The notes below the pieces were generated by a model. The model was not told the origin of the DNA. It saw only the letters and a list, made by a program, of their open reading frames with translations, and did no database searches. This document shows positions 1 to 4,735 of a stretch of DNA of 5,876 bases, one piece after another; position 1 is the first letter of the stretch, and every line of letters begins with the position of its first letter. The position numbers were made by a program, and so were the translations under genes. The stretch comes from an uncultured Ruminococcus sp. (GTDB lineage: Bacteria; Bacillota; Clostridia; Oscillospirales; Acutalibacteraceae): assembly GCA_902803585.1 (NCBI GenBank), contig CADCQO010000031.1, positions 1-5,876 on the forward strand, read 5' to 3'.

Positions 1-236
1 GGGTGTTTGTCATTATTGCTTCATCCTTTTTTTTTCTTTTTTTCCTGCTGGAGTGCATTCTCTGGCAGTTTTCGCTTTTCCTGCTGTCATCGGTGAGCGA
101 TATAGTGGGAATCACAGGTCTGAGCGGTGTTTTCAGGACTGTTTCCAAAGCGGTAGGAATGCTTACTGCCCTGCTGATTGCGGTGATAGTGGTGTTCATT
201 ATTTCGACAGTGGTCATTCTGCTGTCATCCCGATAA
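1..236 (+). CDS. spoIIIAE: Stage III sporulation protein AE, C-terminal fragment
   Basis: This is the 3' end of a gene that enters from the left edge; about 78 codons are visible, ending in TAA at 234-236. The peptide is almost wholly hydrophobic, with a Phe/Leu-rich stretch, a short polar turn (SSVSDIVGITGLSG) and a final long membrane helix ending in LLSSR. This matches the polytopic C-terminus of SpoIIIAE, a membrane component of the SpoIIIA-SpoIIQ channel assembly made in the mother cell. The main support is position: it lies 14 nt ahead of spoIIIAF and the order AE-AF-AG-AH is kept. The sequence itself is too short and hydrophobic for strong identification. A T9-C-T7 run at 27-43 encodes the FFFLFF part. 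No start codon is in the window, so the GTG at 3 should not be read as the start. Confidence 0.75.
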   Translation, partial: VFVIIASSFFFLFFLLECILWQFSLFLLSSVSDIVGITGLSGVFRTVSKAVGMLTALLIAVIVVFIISTVVILLSSR

Positions 237-250
237 GAAGGAGCAGGAAA

Positions 251-724
251 ATGGAAGGTCTTTATCAATGGGCTGCTGCTGTGTCAATATGTGCGGTAGT
301 AGTGTGTATTGTCGAAATGCTCTTATCGGATACGGCGTTAGAAAAAACCGTGCGGCTGGTGCTGGGACTTTTTTTGCTGTCAGCCGTTCTGCTGCCTATC
401 GGAAACGCTGTGAAGGATTTTGGAAAAGAAATGGAAATACCGGAATATTCAGAGGCAGTACCTGACAGTACGCTTTCGCTGGAGAAACAGAGAAAAGTTT
501 GTCTGGAGCGGGCGGCGGCGGAACTGATTGACAAAAAACTGAAGGAAAAGGGGATTGAACCCGCAAAAGTAGAGGTGCATACGGATATTGATACAGAGGG
601 CTGCATAGAATGTATCACAGCAGAGGTCATGCTGCACAGGCAGGACGCACACCGCAGTGCTGCGGTCAGCCGGCAGGTCAGGGAAGAACTGGGCATTGAG
701 TGCCGCACGATTATCGTAGAATGA
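251..724 (+). CDS. spoIIIAF: Stage III sporulation protein AF
   Basis: A 157-residue protein whose ATG is preceded by GAAGGAG (237-243) at 7-nt spacing. Two membrane helices are visible (about residues 8-24 and 33-51), followed by a soluble domain (about 75-157) that starts with a charged helix (LEKQRKVCLERAAAELIDKK) and continues as alternating beta and alpha segments. This is the SpoIIIAF layout: two N-terminal helices plus one domain with the ring-building-motif type fold. It is shorter than the Bacillus subtilis protein (about 206 residues), mostly in the linker. It acts in the mother-cell membrane that surrounds the forespore. The last codons overlap a possible ATGA start for spoIIIAG, suggesting coupled translation. 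The operon would be under mother-cell sigma-E control, but its promoter lies outside the window. Confidence 0.88.
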   Translation: MEGLYQWAAAVSICAVVVCIVEMLLSDTALEKTVRLVLGLFLLSAVLLPIGNAVKDFGKEMEIPEYSEAVPDSTLSLEKQRKVCLERAAAELIDKKLKEKGIEPAKVEVHTDIDTEGCIECITAEVMLHRQDAHRSAAVSRQVREELGIECRTIIVE

Positions 725-733
725 CGGAAGAAA

Positions 734-740
734 AGAGGGG
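734..740 (+). promoter_or_regulatory. Ribosome binding site choosing the spoIIIAG start
   Basis: The sequence AGAGGGG lies 4-6 nt before the ATG at 745. The earlier in-frame ATG at 721 overlaps the spoIIIAF stop as ATGA but has no purine-rich Shine-Dalgarno sequence ahead of it. I therefore favour 745, with 721 possible through translational coupling. Confidence 0.5.
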
Positions 741-744
741 CGAT

Positions 745-1323
745 ATGTCCGGAGAAGCAGAGAAGCACGAGGAAGAAACGGCAGCAGACGGCCTTCATAA
801 AAGGGAACGTCTGCTGAAGCTGATTGTCATTGTTGGGCTTGCAGGAATTGCACTGATCTTTATATCGTCCCTGTTTCATCAGCAGAATAAAGCATCTTCT
901 GTCCAGCCGCCGTCAGACGATAACAGTGTATGGGAGGAGGCGGCGGCTTATCGGGAACAGCTCAGTACAGAGTTAGGAAACATGGTAGCGAGTATTGAAG
1001 GAGCAGGACGCACCAAGCTGATGCTGACGATAGACGGCACGATACGCAGTATTTACGCCACTGACAGCGATATACAGACAAACGAGCGCAGCGGCGGGGG
1101 AGAGCATCAGAATACAGAGAAAAAGTCGTGTATCGTCATACGAAGGAGTGACGGTTCTGAACAGGCGGTAACGATAGGGCAGATGATGCCGAGTGTAAAG
1201 GGTGTTCTGGTAGTATGTGAAGGCGGCGATAATGAAGAGGTAGCGTCCCGCATCAGGTCAGCCGTTTCTGCGGCAGTACATCTGTCCGAGTCGCACATTT
1301 GTGTACTGAAATTGAGTGATTAG
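745..1323 (+). CDS. spoIIIAG: Stage III sporulation protein AG, ring-forming channel component
   Basis: With the ATG at 745 the protein has 192 residues; from 721 it would have 200. A short charged N-terminus is followed by one membrane helix (about residues 23-44). A soluble extracytoplasmic domain follows, with the hallmarks of SpoIIIAG: a helix-strand pair YREQLSTELGNMVASIEGAGRTKLMLTID (about 69-97), a Gly/Glu-rich insertion (about 112-127), and a final strand-helix-strand PSVKGVLVVCEGG...SRIRSAVSAAVHLSESHICVLKL (about 149-190). This is the ring-building motif shared with secretin-like and flagellar MS-ring proteins. In the family, SpoIIIAG forms a large ring in the mother-cell membrane as part of the feeding channel to the forespore. 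The gene sits between spoIIIAF and spoIIIAH, with 13 nt to the next start. The start is uncertain by 8 codons. Confidence 0.92.
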   Translation: MSGEAEKHEEETAADGLHKRERLLKLIVIVGLAGIALIFISSLFHQQNKASSVQPPSDDNSVWEEAAAYREQLSTELGNMVASIEGAGRTKLMLTIDGTIRSIYATDSDIQTNERSGGGEHQNTEKKSCIVIRRSDGSEQAVTIGQMMPSVKGVLVVCEGGDNEEVASRIRSAVSAAVHLSESHICVLKLSD

Positions 1324-1336
1324 GGGAGGAACAACG

Positions 1337-1954
1337 ATGACATTCGGAAAAAGACAGCTTTTAGTCGGTGCTTTGGTTGTAGCTTTGGGGGCGGCGGTTT
1401 ATCTGAACTGGCAGTTTACCAACACACAGCCTGTTGCCGTCAGTGAAACGGCCGCCGATACCAAAGAACTGGGACAGACGGTTTATGTCAATACAGAGGT
1501 ATCGGGTCAGACCGCCAAAAAAGCAGAGAACAGCCAGCCGGCAGAGAAAAGCAGCAAAAACACGCAGACAAAAGCCGCCTCTGCAGCAGTCAGTTCTGCA
1601 CAGATGGATTTCTTTACATCAGAGCGTCAGCAGCGGCAGTCAGCAAGAGATGACGCTGTATCAGCGTTGGCAGAACTGATAGAGGCGGCGGATACGTCCG
1701 AACAGGCACGGAAAGAAGCAATGGCAGCGGCAGAAGCCCTGTCAAAGAATATCAAAGCGGAAAGCGATATGGAAACAGAAATCAAGGCAAAGGGATTTGC
1801 AGATTGTCTGGTATCGGTCAATAACGGGAACTGTACCGTCATTGTACCGGAGGATGGTCTGAACGAGGCAACAGTTGTCACCATCAAAGATATTGTCAAC
1901 CGTCAGTCGGGCATCGATTTCGATAAAATTACCATTACAGGTCAGAAAAAGTGA
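1337..1954 (+). CDS. spoIIIAH: Stage III sporulation protein AH, SpoIIQ-binding channel subunit
   Basis: A 205-residue protein whose ATG follows GGGGAGGA (1323-1330) at 6-nt spacing. One N-terminal signal-anchor helix is visible (about residues 7-24). It is followed by a long Ala/Ser/Lys/Gln-rich linker (about 30-85). The C-terminal domain (about 88-205) contains the helix FFTSERQQRQSARDDAVSAL, a Glu/Ala-rich helix (112-150), and the strand-helix-strand end CLVSVNNGNCTVIV...VVTIKDIVNRQSGIDFDKITI. That ending matches the SpoIIIAH ring-building domain, which in the family binds forespore SpoIIQ across the intermembrane space and zips the two membranes during engulfment. It is the last gene of the operon. 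The following gene converges from the other strand 39 nt away, and I see no good terminator between them. Confidence 0.93.
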   Translation: MTFGKRQLLVGALVVALGAAVYLNWQFTNTQPVAVSETAADTKELGQTVYVNTEVSGQTAKKAENSQPAEKSSKNTQTKAASAAVSSAQMDFFTSERQQRQSARDDAVSALAELIEAADTSEQARKEAMAAAEALSKNIKAESDMETEIKAKGFADCLVSVNNGNCTVIVPEDGLNEATVVTIKDIVNRQSGIDFDKITITGQKK

Positions 1955-1993
1955 TACCCAGCCGGTTTTTGCCGTGTACTGTGAATGACGGAT

Positions 1994-2806
1994 TCAAAGG
2001 GGAATAGCGAAAAAATCGGCGGCGTTCCGGTACATCAGGCGGTCATAATCTGCCGGCGAAAGCAGTTTCGGCAGTTCGTGAAAATAATCCTGATAAAGAG
2101 AACGGTCGCCGGTTCTGTTGTGCAGATAGGTGTCGGGGCCGTCAATGGGATTGTCACTGCCGAACATGACCTTTTCGATACCGGCTGTCTGTATCAGCCG
2201 CAGAGTGCTTTGTACAGAAACCCACGTTGTATCGCCGTAGAGATTCGGAAGTCTGGCAGCCAATTCGATGGCCTCACGGTTATCTGTTCCCAGTCCCATG
2301 TGTACCATCACAAAGCGCGTTTTCGGAAAGCGTTTCGCCATATTATACACACGGACGCACGAAGCGGCATCACAGCCGCCCGTATGCACAACAACCGGCA
2401 GTCCGTAATGCTGCGCCAGCTCGATAAACGGTTCTGTTGTTTTGCTGTCAAAGGGAACATTGGAATGATAGGGGTGGAACTTGATCGCCTTGATGTATCT
2501 GCGGTTGTCATTGACTGCTTTGTACAGGTCATAATCCGCCTTTTCGCCGTATGGCTTTACCCATACAGCAGCGGAAATGCGGGAAGGGTGCTTTTTCGCA
2601 AAGTCAACAGTTTTTTGCAGGCACTCTAACTGGGAATGCTGGTATTTTGCGGGAATGGGTCTTAACGAATGGTCAAACTCTGCGGCATCAAGACAGGACA
2701 CAATGCTGTGGTCAATGCCATACTGCTCCATAGAATAGAGAACATCTTCTTCTGTGAGTTTGAAATTGAGCATATCTCCTATGTGTACATGGGTATCAAT
2801 AATCAT
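1994..2806 (-). CDS. Amidohydrolase-2 family metal-dependent hydrolase
   Basis: A 270-residue TIM-barrel protein of the amidohydrolase superfamily (Amidohydrolase_2 type, as in decarboxylases and lactonases). The N-terminal metal motif DTHVHIG supplies His6 and His8. Other likely active-site residues are Lys109/His111 (IKAIKFHPYHSN), His141 (VVVHTGG), His169 (FVMVHMG) and Asp218 (FGSDNP). These are in the order and spacing expected of an intact single-domain enzyme. No signal peptide is present, so it should be cytoplasmic. The substrate cannot be told from sequence. Its ATG lies 18 nt downstream of the nrdR stop, with AGGGG about 10 nt upstream of the start, so it is the last gene of the three-gene operon. 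It converges on spoIIIAH. The family call is firm, the reaction unknown. Confidence 0.88.
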   Translation of the reverse strand: MIIDTHVHIGDMLNFKLTEEDVLYSMEQYGIDHSIVSCLDAAEFDHSLRPIPAKYQHSQLECLQKTVDFAKKHPSRISAAVWVKPYGEKADYDLYKAVNDNRRYIKAIKFHPYHSNVPFDSKTTEPFIELAQHYGLPVVVHTGGCDAASCVRVYNMAKRFPKTRFVMVHMGLGTDNREAIELAARLPNLYGDTTWVSVQSTLRLIQTAGIEKVMFGSDNPIDGPDTYLHNRTGDRSLYQDYFHELPKLLSPADYDRLMYRNAADFFAIPL

Positions 2807-2824
2807 GTCGTCAGCCCCTTTTTG

Positions 2825-3280
2825 TTATTTTTCTTCCATCAGGCGTTTTAACTCGTCCATAAAAGTATGAATATCCTGAAACTGGCGGTAAACGCAGGCA
2901 AAACGGACATAGGCGACTTCATCCACACTTTTGAGCGCTTCCATAGTATATTCACCGATTTTCTCCGAAGGCACTTCTCTGTCGTAATTGTGCTGAATAG
3001 CAGATTCTACCTGATCGACAATGCTGTCTACCTGATCGACAGAAATAGGACGTTTCTCGCAGGCACGAAGAATGCCCTGTGTCAGCTTCTGGCGGTTATA
3101 CGGTTCTCTTGAGTTATCCCGTTTGATGACCATGACGGGAGTCGTTTCCACAATTTCATAAGTGGTGAAGCGTTTGGCACAGTTGAAACACTCACGGCGG
3201 CGGCGTATGCGCTCTCCCTCATCAGTAGGGCGTGAATCAACAACACGACTTTCTTCACAGCCGCAATAAGGACATTTCAT
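2825..3280 (-). CDS. nrdR: Transcriptional repressor NrdR of ribonucleotide reductase genes
   Basis: A 151-residue protein of normal family length. It begins with a zinc ribbon, MKCPYCGC...CFNCAKRFTT, giving Cys3, Cys6, Cys31 and Cys34. The arginine-rich RIRRRRECFNC segment and FTTYE are signature NrdR sequence. An ATP-cone domain follows (about 49-139, starting VMVIKRDNSREPYNRQKL). NrdR senses ATP/dATP through the cone and represses nrd genes by binding NrdR boxes, coupling ribonucleotide reductase expression to deoxynucleotide levels. The ATG is preceded by a strong GGAGGAG. It is the middle gene of the - strand operon, 15 nt after the TIM-barrel gene and 18 nt before the amidohydrolase gene. 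I saw no NrdR box in the operon promoter and no nrd gene in the window, so its targets lie elsewhere. Confidence 0.97.
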   Translation of the reverse strand: MKCPYCGCEESRVVDSRPTDEGERIRRRRECFNCAKRFTTYEIVETTPVMVIKRDNSREPYNRQKLTQGILRACEKRPISVDQVDSIVDQVESAIQHNYDREVPSEKIGEYTMEALKSVDEVAYVRFACVYRQFQDIHTFMDELKRLMEEK

Positions 3281-3295
3281 CAGATCTCCTCCTTT

Positions 3296-4087
3296 TTAGT
3301 ATCGGTGAATGATATTTTCCAGAAAATGACGGCTCTGTATCAGCTCCTCCGGCTGCTCAAAGCTGAACCGGTAAACCTCAAGAATCACCGGATCGTCGTA
3401 GTGCGTTTCCTTCAGGTATTGCAGCAGGGGACGGCAGTCATAATCACTGCGGTCAGGCAGTACACAGCACTGGTCGCTGGTGCTGCCGCTGATATGGACA
3501 TGACGCAGACGGCTTCCCATGATCTGAGCAATCGTCAGCGGGTCTGTACCGCTTCGCAGAGCCTGCTTGATATCCAGTACAAAAGCAGCGTGTTCAGGAA
3601 TCTCCTGTATCATTGCCCGCAGAAAGTCAGGGTCACGACTGCGGAAGTTGCTGACGTTTTCCTGCAGCAGCGTTACCCCATAGCAATGCGCTCTTTCCTG
3701 CAAAACCGCAAAGCGGCGAAAGTATTCCCTGTCAGAAATGGTAGAACGGTAACTGGTGTTCAGACCGTGCAGAATAACCTTGTCCGCACCAAGCCTCTGT
3801 GCTGTACGAAAAAACATTTCGTAGAAAGTCACACCGTCCAGAAAACGCCTTTCATAGTTGGAAAACAGCAGAAAGGACTCGAAAGAAGAAGTAAACGGGT
3901 GAACAGAGGCAACTGCTGCACCCTGCTGTTCCAGAAAACAGTGCAGACGGTCGAGAAAGTCTGTTTCCAGTTCCGAAAAGGAATTGAAAAATATTTCAAA
4001 CAGCCGAAAGCCGAGAGAGGTTAATGTATGGATACTTTCCTCTGTCAGCATCGGATAAAGACAGCCCGTAGAAATTCCTGTTTGCAT
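3296..4087 (-). CDS. Xylose isomerase-like / AP endonuclease family 2 TIM-barrel protein
   Basis: A 263-residue protein starting at the ATG at 4087, preceded by ACGGAG at about 8 nt. A GTG at 4108 in frame would add 7 residues but lacks a ribosome binding site. The fold signature is that of sugar phosphate isomerase/epimerases and endonuclease IV-like proteins. Candidate metal ligands fall at strand ends: His63 (ASVHPF), His107 (VILHGLN), Glu143 (LQENVS), Asp172 (VLDIKQA), His198 (RHVHISG) and Glu237 (VILEVYR). The set looks complete, so the protein should be active as a divalent-metal enzyme. Whether it isomerises or epimerises a sugar or does something else is not readable. It is first in the operon with nrdR and an amidohydrolase. 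A DNA-repair endonuclease IV is less likely because it is shorter and diverges in the motif contexts. Confidence 0.82.
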   Translation of the reverse strand: MQTGISTGCLYPMLTEESIHTLTSLGFRLFEIFFNSFSELETDFLDRLHCFLEQQGAAVASVHPFTSSFESFLLFSNYERRFLDGVTFYEMFFRTAQRLGADKVILHGLNTSYRSTISDREYFRRFAVLQERAHCYGVTLLQENVSNFRSRDPDFLRAMIQEIPEHAAFVLDIKQALRSGTDPLTIAQIMGSRLRHVHISGSTSDQCCVLPDRSDYDCRPLLQYLKETHYDDPVILEVYRFSFEQPEELIQSRHFLENIIHRY

Positions 4088-4158
4088 AAATCGCTCCGTA
4101 AAAAACACAGTTAATATCGGCAGATATGCCCGTTTAGCATACTGAACTCATCAGTATT

Positions 4159-4187
4159 ATCATATCTCTTTTTTTCTCTAAAGTCAA
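4159..4187 (-). promoter_or_regulatory. Sigma-A-type promoter of the TIM-barrel/nrdR/amidohydrolase operon
   Basis: On the - strand, TTGACT (4187-4182) is followed after exactly 17 nt by TATGAT (4164-4159). Transcription should start near 4152, leaving a leader of about 65 nt before the ATG at 4087. The leader has only a weak 4-bp hairpin (GGCA-TATC-TGCC) and no NrdR box that I can see. Confidence 0.65.
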
Positions 4188-4291
4188 ATAGAAATCAGGC
4201 GTTTTTTACGGTTTTTTCAAAAATAAACGAAACAGTTTGTGAAAACCGGAGTTCGTGAAAAAATTAACTATGAAAAATTTATAAAAAACTC
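4188..4291. other. AT-rich spacer between divergent promoters
   Basis: This stretch has no credible gene on either strand. It holds T-runs (4202-4217), a loose inverted repeat (CGGTTTTTTCA at 4209-4219 against TGAAAACCG at 4240-4248), and three direct copies of TGAAAA at 4240, 4256 and 4271. The A/T-rich block at 4258-4289 directly abuts the rightward -35 box and looks like an UP element for RNA polymerase alpha. Confidence 0.45.
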
Positions 4292-4320
4292 TTGACAACT
4301 GAATAGTTTTAGTATATTAT
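4292..4320 (+). promoter_or_regulatory. Strong sigma-A-type promoter of the short transcript
   Basis: A perfect -35 box TTGACA (4292-4297), a 17-nt spacer and TATTAT (4315-4320), preceded by an A/T-rich tract. This is the best promoter match in the window, with a start expected near 4327. The first intrinsic terminator downstream ends at about 4498, so it seems to drive a short RNA of about 170 nt, or the attenuated leader of the downstream gene. Confidence 0.78.
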
Positions 4321-4405
4321 AAATACAGAGTGAGGCAAACATTGGCAAGTAAGGGCAGATGCGCTGAGCGTTCGACAGAATTCGCCAAGAGGGTGCTGCC
4401 CCGAA

Positions 4406-4462
4406 ATGAAATTTGATTATTCCTTTTCTTTCCTTTTTCCTTTTTTCTTTTTATTCCTTTAG
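4406..4462 (+). CDS. Possible Phe-rich leader peptide (18 codons), speculative
   Basis: An ATG at 4406 opens MKFDYSFSFLFPFFFLFL and stops at TAG 4460-4462. Eight of 18 residues are Phe. The stop codon overlaps the first bases of the terminator stem at 4461. In outline this resembles amino-acid leader peptides such as enterobacterial PheL. Against it, a polypyrimidine tract read in any frame gives Phe, Ser, Leu and Pro. The nearest Shine-Dalgarno-like sequence, GAGGG (4389-4393), is 12 nt away and inside a hairpin. No phenylalanine gene follows. It may be an accident of composition. Confidence 0.22.
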   Translation: MKFDYSFSFLFPFFFLFL

Positions 4463-4498
4463 CAAGAGAGCGGGCGTTGTGCCTGCTCTTTTGCTTTT
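4461..4498 (+). terminator. Intrinsic terminator of the short transcript
   Basis: The arm at 4461-4475 (AGCAAGAGAGCGGGC) pairs with 4481-4495 (GCCTGCTCTTTTGCT) over 15 bp with two G-U pairs and a GTTGT loop. A T-run at 4495-4498 follows. The stem is very stable, although the T-run is short. Confidence 0.8.
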
Positions 4499-4564
4499 GT
4501 GCAGAAATGTTTCTTTGTTTTGTCAGAACGGGAGAGATTGTTCCATAAAACGGACTGCTTCTTC

Positions 4565-4594
4565 TTGACAATATGAAAATTGTTGTGTTACTAT
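4565..4594 (+). promoter_or_regulatory. Upstream promoter (P1) of the repeat-protein gene
   Basis: TTGACA (4565-4570), an 18-nt spacer, and TACTAT (4589-4594) with an upstream TG (4586-4587) forming an extended -10. The start is expected near 4601, which would give a leader of about 135 nt. The start would lie within a 20-nt palindrome at 4599-4618. Confidence 0.6.
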
Positions 4595-4655
4595 GAAAGC
4601 GGCGGAAATTTCTGCTGTCCGGACGGAAATATAACGATAAAATGTTGATGTGGTA

Positions 4656-4684
4656 TTGTCAAACTGTTATTGTTGTGGTACAAT
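4656..4684 (+). promoter_or_regulatory. Proximal promoter (P2) of the repeat-protein gene
   Basis: TTGTCA (4656-4661), a 17-nt spacer, and TACAAT (4679-4684) with TG at 4676-4677 as an extended -10. The start is expected near 4691, giving a leader of about 45 nt. The nine bases ATTGTTGTG just before the -10 region are shared exactly with P1. Confidence 0.65.
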
Positions 4685-4735
4685 CTTAGACGGAAGAAAA
4701 AGGGCATGAAACAGCAAAATAACGGAGGTTTGGAA

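Larger units (their letters stand above)
4326..4498 (+). ncRNA. Candidate small RNA or attenuated leader, family not recognised
   Basis: Bounded by a near-consensus promoter and a strong terminator, this is a compact transcription unit of about 170 nt. The 5' third is single-stranded-looking. Next comes an imperfect hairpin at 4353-4401: GGGCAG pairs with CTGCCC (6 bp), then CGCT with GGTG, then an apical GCGTTC-GACA-GAATTCGC with a two-base bulge. An alternative pairing of TTGGC (4342-4346) with GCCAA (4384-4388) is possible. A polypyrimidine tract (about 4420-4460) leads into the terminator. I compared it from memory with 6S, SRP, tmRNA, T-box, M-box and common riboswitches and found no convincing match. 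It may be a trans-acting sRNA or an attenuator; an 18-codon Phe-rich ORF lies inside it. Boundaries are inferred. Confidence 0.5.

Noticed and set aside
265..879. A 204-codon - strand ORF across spoIIIAF/AG.
   Set aside because: It is antisense to two recognisable sporulation genes, has Ser/Cys-rich low-quality composition and no ribosome binding site.
1985..2629. A 214-codon + strand ORF opposite the amidohydrolase.
   Set aside because: It is the antisense shadow of a gene with clear metal-binding motifs, and has no recognisable domain.
4326..4410. Possible M-box-like magnesium riboswitch (GTGAGGC followed by a hairpin and TGCTGCCCCGAAATG).
   Set aside because: The resemblance is limited to two short patches. 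The remaining conserved M-box segments are replaced by a pyrimidine tract, and no magnesium transporter follows.
4326..4498. 6S RNA, by size and by pairing of GAGTGAGGC (4328-4336) with GCCTGCTC (4481-4488).
   Set aside because: That end pairing is short, contains G-U pairs and a bulge, and competes with the much stronger terminator. There is no symmetrical rod with a central bubble.
4317..4571. A - strand ORF of 84 codons with a Lys/Arg-rich middle.
   Set aside because: The basic stretch is simply the complement of the polypyrimidine tract, and the ORF runs through the terminator and promoter of the + strand transcript.
4670..4735. TTG start 22 codons upstream for the repeat protein.
   Set aside because: It overlaps the P2 promoter region and has no ribosome binding site, whereas the ATG at 4736 has GGAGG at 7 nt.
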